Of a DNA stretch of 63,291 nt, positions 8,627-17,035 are shown in pieces. A program made the translations under genes and the position numbers. Source of the DNA: Vulcanimicrobiota bacterium (GTDB lineage Bacteria; Vulcanimicrobiota; Vulcanimicrobiia; Vulcanimicrobiales; Vulcanimicrobiaceae); NCBI GenBank assembly GCA_003164495.1, contig PLTN01000229.1, positions 101,069 through 164,359 on the forward strand, written 5' to 3'. How positions within the stretch are numbered: position 1 is the first letter of the stretch; each line of letters starts with the position of its first letter. Below the pieces are notes generated by a model that was given only the letters and a program-made list of their open reading frames with translations, did not search any database and was not told the DNA's origin.

Positions 8627-9244
8627 ATGACGAAAATAGCGGTGATCTATTACAGCTCGACCGGCAATGCATATAAGGTCGCGCAAAGCATCGAAGCCGG
8701 TGCGCAATCAGCCGGCGCGGAAGTGCGCTTGCGCAAGGTGCGCGAGCTCGCGCCGGACGAGGCGATCGCCTCGAACAAAGGCTGGGAGCAGCACCGTGTG
8801 GCAACGCAGCACGTGCCCGAAGCGGCGCTCGCCGACCTTGAGTGGGCCGACGGCTTCGCGTTCGGCACGCCCACGCGGTTCGGTGCGATGTCGGCGCAGC
8901 TCAAACAGTTTCTCGACACCAGCGGCGGGCTGTGGATGAAGGGTCTGCTCGCCGACAAAGCCGCCACCGCGTTCGTGGGCGCATCGTATGCGCACGGCGG
9001 CCAAGAGACGACGCTGATGACGATCTACAACATGATGTATCACTGGGGTGCGATCATCGTGCCGCCGAGCTACACCGATCCGTCGATCGGCAAAGCCGGC
9101 GGCAACCCGTACGGCACGAGCTACACCGATCCGCGCGGCGGCGAACTCCCGGCCGAACTGCTCGCCGCGGCGCACTACCAAGGCGTGCGCTTAACGCGTT
9201 ACGCCGCCGTCCTCGCCGCAAACCGCGCGGCGCTGCGCGGCTAA
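8627..9244 (+). CDS. wrbA: NAD(P)H:quinone oxidoreductase, WrbA-type flavodoxin-like
   Basis: 205 residues of the WrbA family. The FMN phosphate loop reads YYSSTGNAYKVAQ (residues 8-20), followed by GTPTRFGAMSAQLKQFLD and the active-site block GGQETTLMTIYNMMYHWGAIIVPPSY. The enzyme reduces quinones by two electrons and protects against redox cycling. It starts five bases after the SIS gene and likely shares its transcript. Its stop overlaps by four bases the stop of the convergent flavin monooxygenase gene. Confidence 0.92.
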   Translation: MTKIAVIYYSSTGNAYKVAQSIEAGAQSAGAEVRLRKVRELAPDEAIASNKGWEQHRVATQHVPEAALADLEWADGFAFGTPTRFGAMSAQLKQFLDTSGGLWMKGLLADKAATAFVGASYAHGGQETTLMTIYNMMYHWGAIIVPPSYTDPSIGKAGGNPYGTSYTDPRGGELPAELLAAAHYQGVRLTRYAAVLAANRAALRG

Positions 9245-10401
9245 ATGCGCAGGCCGCGCTCGACCAGCAACGGCTGGACGTGTTCGGCGAAGAAGTCGAG
9301 ATCGGGGCCGTAATCATAGAAGCCGATCTGGATGCCGTCGAAGCCCGCAGCTTTGAGACGCTCGATGGCGTCCGCAACGTCTTGCGGGCTGCCGGTAATC
9401 TGCAAGTGGCCACCGAGGATACGATCCGACGCATCGTGCTGCTTCCAGCCGTGCGCATCGCCGGCCGTATGACGGGCGTAATAGGCGCTGATCGAATCGC
9501 TGTCGGGATGACTGACGATCGCTTCGCGATAGGCGAGCGCTTCGGCGCGCGTCTTCTTGCAGACGATGAGCGGAAAGATGATGATCTTCGGCGCTCGTCC
9601 CGTCTTCGCGTATGCCGCTCGAATCTGTGCCGTGTGTGCGGGCAGGGCATCGATCGCGCCGTCGAAGTCGGCGCCCGCCGGACTCGACGTGAACACGATG
9701 TCCGAATGCTCGGCAGCGTACTCGAATCCGGCCGGGGACGCGCTCGCCGAAACGAGGATCGGCCGGCCGTAGGCCGGACGCGGCGACACATACGCGCCCT
9801 CGAGCTGGTAGAAGCGCCCGTTATAGGTCAGGTTTTCCTCGCCGGCCCAGAGATCTTCCATGATTGAGGAGAACTCATCTGCGCGCTCGTAGCGCTCGTC
9901 GTGCTGGATCCGCGTCATGCCGAACATCAACGGTTCGCGCTGATCGTAGCCGGTGACGATGTTGAGGCCGAAGCGTCCCTGCGAGATGTGGTCGGCCGTC
10001 GCTGCAAAACGCGCGAGGTGGAGCGGGTGCCAGTGCCCGTAGAGGATGTGCACGGTGGAGATCGTGATGATCCTGGTCGTCAATGCGCCGATCGCGACGG
10101 TCGAGATGAACGGGTCGAGAAAGTTCTCGCGATACCGCATCTCTCCGCCGAAGCCGCCCTTGCCCAGCCATTGCTGCAAACCGAAGACGAAGTCGAAACC
10201 GTAGCGTTCGGCGGTCAGCGTGAGGTCGCGGTTGTAGTCGAAATCCCAGCGCGTGCTGCGCGGCAAGGTCGATTGCGAGAAGCCGCCGGTTTGCGTGGGC
10301 AAGAAAAGCCCGAGCATCATCGGCTGTTTCACGGCTCGGGAAAGCGGGCTCTCGGGGAACGATAGCGGCGAGGGGGCGCGATGAAGGAGATGCGTCGTCA
10401 T
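9241..10401 (-). CDS. LLM-class flavin-dependent monooxygenase (SsuD/SfnG-like)
   Basis: 386 residues of the bacterial luciferase-like (TIM-barrel) family that uses reduced FMN. Typical blocks are ALTTRIITISTVHILYGHWHPLHLARFAATADHISQGRFGLNIVTGY and GRPILVSASASPAGFEYAAEHSD. These resemble alkanesulfonate and dimethylsulfone monooxygenases, which would suit its position next to the sulfur-assimilation operon, but pyrimidine or other C-C/C-N oxidising members look alike. The ATG at 10401 overlaps the TGA of the upstream gene (ATGA), which decides the start. Confidence 0.85.
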   Translation of the reverse strand: MTTHLLHRAPSPLSFPESPLSRAVKQPMMLGLFLPTQTGGFSQSTLPRSTRWDFDYNRDLTLTAERYGFDFVFGLQQWLGKGGFGGEMRYRENFLDPFISTVAIGALTTRIITISTVHILYGHWHPLHLARFAATADHISQGRFGLNIVTGYDQREPLMFGMTRIQHDERYERADEFSSIMEDLWAGEENLTYNGRFYQLEGAYVSPRPAYGRPILVSASASPAGFEYAAEHSDIVFTSSPAGADFDGAIDALPAHTAQIRAAYAKTGRAPKIIIFPLIVCKKTRAEALAYREAIVSHPDSDSISAYYARHTAGDAHGWKQHDASDRILGGHLQITGSPQDVADAIERLKAAGFDGIQIGFYDYGPDLDFFAEHVQPLLVERGLRI

Positions 10402-10868
10402 ATCTTTGTTTCCGAGCGCAGACGGCGCAAGAGTGCGGCCCGCTGCGCGCTGGGTGTGACATCGTGACTCGGCGGCCGTGGTGCGGCGCGCACGGCGTCG
10501 GTTCGCTCGTGTAATACCTGCGCGAGGTAGGCGAGCGCGGCCGGCAGCGAAGGCGCGCCGTCGTCGAACTGCCACGTCGGGTCGATCGACGTGCGCAAGT
10601 AGTACCAGCCCTCGCGCTCGAGATGCGCGATGTCCGCGGTCGCATCGTCGCGCAGACGGTCGCGCGCGAAACCGCAGATCAGCGCGCACTCGTTCTCGCC
10701 TTCGTTGAACAGATCGAGCGCGAAGATGAGGTCGCGTTTGCCCTGGTACGCCAGCGGCAGGTCGCTGAAGATCAGCGCCACCGGGTTCGGCAACGCCGCA
10801 TCGAGCGCCGCGTCAAAAGCGTGCTCCAACTCCGCGGTGCCGCGCTCGATGGTATCCAGCAGCGTCAT
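10398..10868 (-). CDS. Hypothetical protein, 156 aa
   Basis: I do not recognise this family. The protein is soluble-looking, starts MTLLDTIERGTAELEHAFDAALDA, has no signal peptide or membrane segment, and ends in a basic tail. It overlaps both neighbours by ATGA junctions (the dioxygenase upstream and the LLM monooxygenase downstream). That makes it a translationally coupled member of a three-gene operon, perhaps an accessory or flavin-supply partner. Codon use is like its neighbours. Confidence 0.7.
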   Translation of the reverse strand: MTLLDTIERGTAELEHAFDAALDAALPNPVALIFSDLPLAYQGKRDLIFALDLFNEGENECALICGFARDRLRDDATADIAHLEREGWYYLRTSIDPTWQFDDGAPSLPAALAYLAQVLHERTDAVRAAPRPPSHDVTPSAQRAALLRRLRSETKI

Positions 10869-11656
10869 CCCAGCGCGATGGAGAGCATGCCGAGGCCGTT
10901 GATGCCCGAGCCCTCGCCGCCGACCAGGATCGCGGGTTGCTCGTCGCTGCGCTGCAGTCCGAGCACGGAGAGGAACGGCAGGTAGTGGTCGGGCGTCGGG
11001 ATCGCGAGCTGCGCGTCGGGACCGAGTTTTTCGTAGGCAACGAGCGCCGCGTGATCGCCGGCGGTGAGGCGCCGTAACAGGTCGTCGCTGAAGCGCTGCT
11101 CCCAGCCGTCCGGTTCCGCCGGCCAGGCGTTGCGCCCGATCTCTTGATTGTGAATCACGTTGCCGCTGCCGAGGATCAGCACCCCCTCATCGCGCAGCGG
11201 CGCCAATCGGCCGGCCAGCGCGTAGTGAAACGCCGGTGGCTGGGTGCGGTCGAGGCTCAGCTCGACCACCGGTACATCGGCCTTGGGGTAGGCGTTGGCA
11301 AGGACGTTCCAGGCGCCGTGGTCGTAGCCCCAATGGTCGTCCAGCGCGACCGGCAACGGGGCGAGCAGGTCGCGCACGCGGCGGGCGAGCGCCGGGTCGC
11401 CGGGTGCCGGATACTCAAACGACGATACCGCGCCCTTGAAGCTGACGAAGTCGTGGTTGGTCCGCGGCCGGGCCGAAGCAGTCACCCGGGTTCCGGAGGT
11501 GTACCAGTGGGCCGAGATCATGAGGACGGCCCGCGGCCGGACGCGGGCGCCAAAATCGCGCCAGGCGTCGGTGAAGCGATTGCCGCCGAGGGCGTTTTGC
11601 GGGCTGCCGTGCCCGATGAAGGCGACGGGAAGGCGAGTTGACCGGTCCACTTCCAA
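10865..11656 (-). CDS. LigB-family (class III extradiol) dioxygenase, DODA/YgiD-like
   Basis: About 263 residues. Metal-binding and active-site motifs of the class III extradiol dioxygenase family are clear: FIGHGSPQNAL, MISAHWYTSGTRVTA, DHWGYDHGAWNVL and GSGNVIHNQ. YgiD-type members cleave catecholic substrates such as DOPA. The true start is probably TTG at 11656, nine bases after GGGAG, with GTG at 11650 as the alternative. Longer readings would run back through the cysteine leader region. It heads an operon with the unknown gene and the LLM monooxygenase, divergent from the cys operon. Confidence 0.85.
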   Translation of the reverse strand: MEVDRSTRLPVAFIGHGSPQNALGGNRFTDAWRDFGARVRPRAVLMISAHWYTSGTRVTASARPRTNHDFVSFKGAVSSFEYPAPGDPALARRVRDLLAPLPVALDDHWGYDHGAWNVLANAYPKADVPVVELSLDRTQPPAFHYALAGRLAPLRDEGVLILGSGNVIHNQEIGRNAWPAEPDGWEQRFSDDLLRRLTAGDHAALVAYEKLGPDAQLAIPTPDHYLPFLSVLGLQRSDEQPAILVGGEGSGINGLGMLSIALG

Positions 11657-11667
11657 CGTGGTATGCT
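11638..11667 (+). promoter_or_regulatory. Promoter of the cys operon (leaderless for the leader peptide)
   Basis: TTGACC (11638-11643), an 18-base spacer and TATGCT (11662-11667) form a good sigma-70-type promoter. The predicted start point is around 11675-11676, which is the A of the leader-peptide ATG. The promoter lies inside the 5' end of the divergent dioxygenase gene. Confidence 0.7.
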
Positions 11668-11675
11668 CCCGAGCG

Positions 11676-11756
11676 ATGCTCCGTCCTTGTTGTTGTCCCG
11701 CTTTCAAGGCCACCTGTTGCCGTTCGGCAATCAGGCGGGGTGCTGCACTAGGCTGA
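11676..11756 (+). CDS. Cysteine-rich leader peptide of the cys operon (26 aa)
   Basis: A 26-codon ORF starting MLRPCCCP, with three consecutive Cys codons at positions 5-7 and a further Cys pair at 14-15. It ends with TGA at 11756, just upstream of a terminator hairpin. The start codon coincides with the predicted transcription start, so translation would begin leaderless. Everything downstream is for sulfate reduction to cysteine, so this is read as a ribosome-sensing attenuator: scarce Cys-tRNA stalls the ribosome on the Cys codons and lets transcription enter the operon. Polycysteine leader ORFs are known before cysteine genes in mycobacteria. Confidence 0.82.
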   Translation: MLRPCCCPAFKATCCRSAIRRGAALG

Positions 11757-11808
11757 GGGTGAACCCCCGAGACCAGCGTGCGACCCTCGCCTGAGCGGGG
11801 GTCGCTTT
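11755..11808 (+). terminator. Attenuator: antiterminator segment and intrinsic terminator before cysH
   Basis: GCGACCCTCGC (11780-11790), loop CTGA, then GCGGGGGTCGC (11795-11805) form an 11-bp stem with one G-U pair, followed by TTTCATTT. GAGGGT at 11755-11760, at the stop codon of the leader peptide, can pair with ACCCTC at 11783-11788 and would break the terminator. An additional hairpin, AGGGT with ACCCC, is possible in between. The layout fits classical translation-coupled attenuation. Confidence 0.75.
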
Positions 11809-11858
11809 CATTTCCAGCCAGCTCGGCACCCGAACGTACGGGGCCAGGAGTCCTACCC

Positions 11859-12530
11859 ATTCCGACCGATATCGCCGCCGCCGCGGGCCAAGCGAACGAA
11901 ACCATCCGCCGCACGATCGAGGCCTACCCCGGCCGTACAACGTTGTCGTGCTCGTTCGGCGGCCCGTCCGGAATGGTGCTCCTCGACCTGGTCCTGCGGA
12001 TCGAGCCGCAGCTCAACGTGTTCGTGGTCGACACCGAGTTGTTGTTCCCCGAGACCTACGCGCTGATCGAGCGCGTCGAACGGCGCTATGGCATCAAGGT
12101 CGAGCGCGTCCGCCCCGAACAGAGCGTTGAGGAGCAGAACGCGGCCCATGGGGATGCGCTCTGGAAGCGCGACCCCGATGCGTGCTGCGAGTTGCGCAAG
12201 GTCTTGCCGCTGCGCGGGTATCTGCGCAACTTCGATGCCTGGCTGACGGCCGTTCGCCGCGACCAGAGCGACACGCGTACCGATCTCCCGGTTCAGGCGT
12301 GGGATGAGAACGCGCAGATCCTCAAGGTCGCGCCGCTCGTGGATTGGACCGAAGCCGACGTGTGGGGGTACGTGCAAGCGCACGACGTTCCGGTGAACAC
12401 GTTGCACTTCGAAGGGTATCCGAGCATCGGCTGCACGCACTGCACGCGGCGCGTCGCGCCGGGTGAGCACGCGCGCGCCGGGCGGTGGGCCGAGTTCGAC
12501 AAGACGGAGTGCGGCATCCATGTCGCCTGA
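11859..12530 (+). CDS. cysH: Assimilatory adenylylsulfate (APS) reductase, 4Fe-4S type
   Basis: About 223 residues. It has the PP-loop-like SFGGPSG and VVDTELLFPETY motifs, the Cys pair in DPDACCELRKVLPL and the second pair in GCTHCTRR, which together bind a [4Fe-4S] cluster. The C-terminal KTECGIH carries the redox-active Cys. It reduces APS to sulfite with thioredoxin. No ATG, GTG or TTG lies between the terminator and the conserved region. The best start is ATT at 11859, eight bases after GGAG (11847-11850). The only canonical in-frame start, GTG at 11778, is inside the terminator stem. The start is therefore uncertain; the function is not. Confidence 0.9.
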   Translation: MPTDIAAAAGQANETIRRTIEAYPGRTTLSCSFGGPSGMVLLDLVLRIEPQLNVFVVDTELLFPETYALIERVERRYGIKVERVRPEQSVEEQNAAHGDALWKRDPDACCELRKVLPLRGYLRNFDAWLTAVRRDQSDTRTDLPVQAWDENAQILKVAPLVDWTEADVWGYVQAHDVPVNTLHFEGYPSIGCTHCTRRVAPGEHARAGRWAEFDKTECGIHVA

Positions 12531-13530
12531 AACGACGCAGCCGGCCGGAATCTCGCTCGCAGGCGTGAGCAAGCGTTTCGGCAACGTGCGGGCCGTGGAC
12601 GATGTCACCTTCGATGTTGCGCCCGGTTCCCTCACGGCGATCCTCGGGCCATCAGGGTGCGGCAAGTCGACGCTGCTGCGGCTGCTGGCCGGCTTCGAAC
12701 ACACCGACGCCGGGCGCGTGACGCTCGACGGGCGCGACGTAACGAACGTGCCGCTGCGCGAGCGCAACATCGGCTTCGTGTTTCAAGGCTACGCGCTTTT
12801 CCCGCATTTAACGGTGGCGGAGAACATCGCGTTTCCACTCGACGTGCGCAAGGGGGACCGCGCCGCGACGCGCACCCGCGTCGCCGAGCTGCTGGATCTC
12901 GTGCAATTGCCGGGCTATGAAAAGCGTCGCCCGCACGAGCTTTCCGGCGGTCAGCGTCAACGCGTTGCGCTCGCCCGGGCGCTTGCCGCGCAGCCCGCAA
13001 TCCTCTTACTCGACGAACCGTTCGCGGCACTCGACGTGCACGTGCGGCGCGATCTGCGCGCTTGGCTGCGCAAACTGCACGACGACGTTCACGTGACGAC
13101 GTTGCTCGTCACGCATGACGCTGACGAAGCGATGGAAATCGCGGATGCGCTCGTTCTCATGAACGCCGGTCGCGTCGAGCAAGCCGGCAGCCCGCTCGAA
13201 CTCTACGACCGTCCGGTTTCGCCGTTCGCGCTGCACTTTCTCGGCCCCGCGAACATCATCGCCTCGGACGGCGAACCGCAGTACGTCCGGCCGCACGAGC
13301 TGCAGGTCGATTCGCACGCTTTCGACGGTTCGCAGCCGGCCCGTGTGTCGCGCGTCATCGATCTCGGGTCGCGGCGCCGGATCGATCTCGTCTTACCCGG
13401 CGGGGATCCGGTCAGCGCCGAGATTCGGGCACCGTACAACGGTTTGAGCGCCGTGAGCGACGGCGATACCGTGCATTTTGCCCTCGTTCATCAACGGTCG
13501 TTTTCCCCGACCTTACCTGAAAGGCCATAG
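12520..13530 (+). CDS. cysA: Sulfate/thiosulfate ABC transporter ATP-binding protein
   Basis: 336 residues from the ATG at 12520, overlapping the cysH stop by 11 bases. Walker A is GPSGCGKST (about 43-51), the signature is LSGGQRQRVALARALA, Walker B is ILLLDEPFAALD and the switch His is in LLVTHDADEA. The C-terminal part (about 240-336) is a short TOBE-like regulatory domain. It energises the CysT/CysW channel and works with the binding protein encoded next. Confidence 0.93.
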   Translation: MSPETTQPAGISLAGVSKRFGNVRAVDDVTFDVAPGSLTAILGPSGCGKSTLLRLLAGFEHTDAGRVTLDGRDVTNVPLRERNIGFVFQGYALFPHLTVAENIAFPLDVRKGDRAATRTRVAELLDLVQLPGYEKRRPHELSGGQRQRVALARALAAQPAILLLDEPFAALDVHVRRDLRAWLRKLHDDVHVTTLLVTHDADEAMEIADALVLMNAGRVEQAGSPLELYDRPVSPFALHFLGPANIIASDGEPQYVRPHELQVDSHAFDGSQPARVSRVIDLGSRRRIDLVLPGGDPVSAEIRAPYNGLSAVSDGDTVHFALVHQRSFSPTLPERP

Positions 13531-13532
13531 CG

Positions 13533-14531
13533 TTGCGTTTTCTCCGCACCATCGCCGCCGCCGTTTTCGTGGCGGCCGTGACGTTGCATGTCGCCTCGGC
13601 GGCAACGTTGCTCAACGTGTCGTACGACCCGACGCGTGAGCTCTATGCCGAGTACAACGTCCTCTTCGCGAAGTACTGGAAGCAGAAGACCGGTGAGGAC
13701 GTGACGATCCAGCAGTCGCACAACAGCTCCGGCGCGTCGGCGCGCGCGGTCATCAGCGGGCTCGAGGCGGATGTCGTGACGCTGGCGCTGGCGGCCGACA
13801 TCGATGCGATCTCGCAGAACGCGAAGCTGCTCCCGGCCGACTGGGCGAAACGGCTGCCCGAGAACTCGACCCCGTATACGTCGACGATCGTGTTTCTGGT
13901 GCGCAAAGGAAACCCCAAGCACATCCATGACTGGAACGATCTCGCCAAGCCCGGCGTGGGCGTCATCACGCCCAACCCGAAGACCAGCGGCGCGGCGCGA
14001 TGGATCGTCCTGGCCGCGTACTCCTACGGCATGAAGCGCAACCAGAACAGCGAGGCCAAGACGCGCGCGCTCATCGGCGCGATCTACAAGAACGCGCTCG
14101 TCCTCGACTCCGCTTCGCGGGCTTCGACGCTGACCTTCACCGAGCGCGGTCTCGGCGACGTGCTCGTCTCGTGGGAGAACGAGGCGATCCTTGCGCTGCG
14201 CCAGCATCCCAACGATTACGAGCTCGTCGTGCCGTCGGTGAGCATTTTGGCCGAGCCGCCGGTGGCGTGGGTCGACGCCAACGTCGCCAAACATCACACC
14301 GAAACCGTGGCCAAAGCCTACCTCGAGTACCTCTACACGCCCCAGGCTCAGCGCCTCGAGTGCAAGTGGGGCTATCGTCCGCGCGACACCTCGGTGCTCG
14401 GCCACTGCGGTACCTCATTCCCGCGCACCGACCTGACGACCATCGCGAGCTTCGGCGGCTGGCCGAACGCCAACAAAGTCTTCTTCGCCGACGGCGCCCT
14501 CTTCGACCAGGTCTTCAGCGCCCCGAAATGA
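13533..14531 (+). CDS. sbp: Sulfate-binding periplasmic protein
   Basis: 332 residues with a signal peptide (LRTIAAAVFVAAVTLHVASAA, cleavage near residue 24). The mature part starts TLLNVSYDPTRELYAEYN, the hallmark of Sbp/CysP, and includes QSHNSSGASARAVISGLEADVVTLALAADID and NPKTSGAARW, which line the sulfate pocket. The start is TTG at 13533, two bases after the cysA stop, with AAAGG upstream. It captures sulfate for the CysTWA importer. Confidence 0.94.
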   Translation: MRFLRTIAAAVFVAAVTLHVASAATLLNVSYDPTRELYAEYNVLFAKYWKQKTGEDVTIQQSHNSSGASARAVISGLEADVVTLALAADIDAISQNAKLLPADWAKRLPENSTPYTSTIVFLVRKGNPKHIHDWNDLAKPGVGVITPNPKTSGAARWIVLAAYSYGMKRNQNSEAKTRALIGAIYKNALVLDSASRASTLTFTERGLGDVLVSWENEAILALRQHPNDYELVVPSVSILAEPPVAWVDANVAKHHTETVAKAYLEYLYTPQAQRLECKWGYRPRDTSVLGHCGTSFPRTDLTTIASFGGWPNANKVFFADGALFDQVFSAPK

Positions 14532-14550
14532 CCGAGAGCGCCTTCAAACC

Positions 14551-15360
14551 ATGATTCCCGGACGCGGCGTTGCATTGGCGACGACGATGACGATTGTAGC
14601 GATCGTCGTCGTCGTTCCGCTTTCGGCGCTCGTGCTCTCGCTTCACGGGATCACCCCGGCGGGATTCATCGCCACCGCGTTTTCCCCGGGCGCGCTTGCC
14701 GCGTACCGCCTCAGCTTCGGCGCGGCGATCCTCGCGTCGGCGATCGACGTCGTGGCCGGCGGCGCGATCGCGTTCGTGCTCGTGCGTTACCCGTCGCGTT
14801 GGATGCGTCCGTTCGACGCTCTCGTCGACGTGCCGTTCGCCTTGCCGCCGGCCGTCACCGGGATCACCCTGGCCGAGTTGTATGGGCAGCACGGCTGGGT
14901 CGGCTCGTGGCTCGGCGCGCACGGAATTCAGATCGCCTACACGCCGGCGGGCGTGCTGCTTGCGCTCACGTTCGTCGGGTTGCCGTTCGTCGTGCGCACC
15001 GTGCAGCCGGTGATCGCCACCCTCCCGCGCGAGTACGCGCAAGCGGCGGCCTCGCTCGGCGCGCAGCCGTTCACGATCTTTCGCCGCATCACCCTGCCGC
15101 TGGTGGCGCCGTCGTTTCTAACCGGCTTCGCGCTTTCGCTCGCGCGTACGCTGGGTGAGTACGGCTCGGTCATTTTCATTGCCGGCAACATGCCGGGGAA
15201 GACCGAGGTCATCCCGCTGATCGTCATCACCCGGCTCGAGCAGTACGACTTCGCCGGCGCGGCCGCCGTCGCGCTCGTCTCGCTGTTCGTGTCGTTCGTC
15301 ATGCTCTACGCGATCAACGTGCTGCAGCGCCGGATGGTCGACGTGCGGAGCGCGGCATGA
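14551..15360 (+). CDS. cysT: Sulfate ABC transporter permease CysT
   Basis: 269 residues with about six membrane helices and the binding-protein-dependent permease (EAA) loop around [23 protein letters not shown]. The sequence [19 protein letters not shown] and [25 protein letters not shown]-type blocks are typical of CysT/CysU. It is 19 bases downstream of sbp and overlaps cysW by ATGA. Confidence 0.93.
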   Translation: [269 protein letters not shown]

Positions 15361-16238
15361 CGGCGATCAACCTCGAGCCGCTGGTGACGTCAGTGCGCAC
15401 GCGCCCGAACACCGCGCGCCTGCACCTGTGGGAGCGGGCCGCGATCGCCGGCGTAGCACTGCTGCTCGCTTTCTTCGTCTTTTTACCGCTGTGCTCGATC
15501 GCCTACGAAGCGCTACGGGCGGGCCTGCCGCTCGCCGCTGCGACATTTGCCGATCCGTACGCGCAGTCCGCGATCGTGCTCTCGGCGATTACCGCGGTGT
15601 TTACGATCGCTTTCAACGGCGCGTTCGGGGTACTGGCGGGCTGGACGCTCACCAAGTACACGTTCCCGGGCAAAGCGCTGTTGCTCGCGGTCATCGACCT
15701 GCCGCTGACGATCTCGCCGGTTGTCGCGGGGCTCGCGCTGCTGTTGGTCTTCGGGACACGCTCGCCGATCGGCGCATGGTTCGAGGCGCATGGTATGCAG
15801 GTCGCCTTCGCGCCGCCGGGGATCATCCTCGCGACGATCTTCGTCACGTTCCCATACGTCGCGCGTGAGACGATCGCGCTGTTGAGCGAAACCGGTCGCG
15901 AACTGGAAGAAGCGGCGCTGGGCCTCGGGGCCACGCTGTGGCAGACGTTCACCCGCGTCACGTTTCCGCGCGCGCGCTGGGCCATCCTCAACGGCGTTCT
16001 GCTCTGCAACGCGCGAGCGCTCGGGGAGTTCGGCGCCGTCTCGGTCATCTCGGGGAACATCCGCGGCTTGACCGATACCGTCCCGTTGCACATCGACGTG
16101 CTCTACAACAGCTACAACCTCGTCGGTGCGTTCACGCTGGCCGGCGCCCTGGCGCTCGTGACGATCACCCTCACCTTCATCCGTTCCACCATCGACGCCG
16201 GCATGCATCGCCGGGCAAACGCAGAAACGAGAAGCTAA
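15357..16238 (+). CDS. cysW: Sulfate ABC transporter permease CysW
   Basis: 293 residues, the partner permease of CysT. It has about six membrane helices, DLPLTISPVVAGLALLLVFG and the cytoplasmic EAA loop ELEEAALGLGATLWQTFTRVTFP, followed by ARALGEFGAVSVISGNIRGLTDTVPLHIDVLY, typical of CysW. The ATG overlaps the cysT stop (ATGA) and the stop is two bases before cysD. Confidence 0.93.
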   Translation: MTAINLEPLVTSVRTRPNTARLHLWERAAIAGVALLLAFFVFLPLCSIAYEALRAGLPLAAATFADPYAQSAIVLSAITAVFTIAFNGAFGVLAGWTLTKYTFPGKALLLAVIDLPLTISPVVAGLALLLVFGTRSPIGAWFEAHGMQVAFAPPGIILATIFVTFPYVARETIALLSETGRELEEAALGLGATLWQTFTRVTFPRARWAILNGVLLCNARALGEFGAVSVISGNIRGLTDTVPLHIDVLYNSYNLVGAFTLAGALALVTITLTFIRSTIDAGMHRRANAETRS

Positions 16239-16240
16239 CC

Positions 16241-17035
16241 GTGGATTCCCTCGATCGGCTGGAAGCCGAAACCATCACGATTTTGCGCGAGGCTTACCGC
16301 GCGAGCAGCAAGCCCTGCATGCTGTGGTCGATCGGCAAAGACTCGACCGCGCTGTTGTGGATGGCGCGCAAGGCGTTTCTGGGCCGGGTGCCGTTTCCGA
16401 TGGTCTTGCTCGAGACGTTCATGGAACTGCCCGAAGTCTATGAATTCCGCGACGAGTTGATCGAGAAGTGGCAGCTCGAGTACTTCGCCCAGATCTGCCC
16501 GCCCGAGAGCGAGGTCGATCAGACACTGCCGCCGGCCACGCGTGCCGCCGCGCGCAAAACCGAAGGCCTGCGCACGATGTTGCGCGAGCAGAAGTTCGAC
16601 GCCGTGATCGTCGGCATTCGCCGCGACGAACAGGCGATGCGCGCGAAGGAACGCGTGTTCAGCCCGCGCCGCATCGACGGCACGTGGGATGTGAAAGAGC
16701 AGCCGCCGGAGTTCTGGGGCTACTACACGACGAGCGTACCGGACGGGGCGCACCTGCGCGTGCATCCGCTCCTGTCGTGGACGGAACTCGACATCTGGGA
16801 GTACACGCTGCGCGAGAACATCCCGTACGTGCCGCTCTACCTGGCGCGCAACGGCAAACGCTACCGCTCGCTGGGCGAGAAGAACATCACCGTGCCGATC
16901 GAGAGCAACGCCGCGACGATCGAAGAGATTATCGAAGAACTGCGTGCGACCCGCGTGCCCGAACGGGCCGGCCGCACGATGGACAACGAGAGCGAAGCCT
17001 CGTTCGAACGCCTGCGCGCGGGAGGGTACATGTAA
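16241..17035 (+). CDS. cysD: Sulfate adenylyltransferase subunit 2
   Basis: 264 residues from GTG 16241. The PP-loop SIGKDSTALLWMARKAF, the block VGIRRDEQAMRAKERVFSPR and HPLLSWTELDIWEYTLRENIP identify CysD, which makes APS from ATP and sulfate with the GTPase CysN driving the reaction. Its TAA overlaps the ATG of the cysNC fusion by one base (TAATG), so subunit ratio is likely set by translational coupling. Confidence 0.95.
   Translation: MDSLDRLEAETITILREAYRASSKPCMLWSIGKDSTALLWMARKAFLGRVPFPMVLLETFMELPEVYEFRDELIEKWQLEYFAQICPPESEVDQTLPPATRAAARKTEGLRTMLREQKFDAVIVGIRRDEQAMRAKERVFSPRRIDGTWDVKEQPPEFWGYYTTSVPDGAHLRVHPLLSWTELDIWEYTLRENIPYVPLYLARNGKRYRSLGEKNITVPIESNAATIEEIIEELRATRVPERAGRTMDNESEASFERLRAGGYM

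Noticed and set aside
11657..11858. S-adenosylmethionine-type riboswitch in front of cysH
   Set aside because: The cys leader region has a Cys-rich ORF, an antiterminator segment and a terminator, which explain it. I see no SAM-type core motifs.
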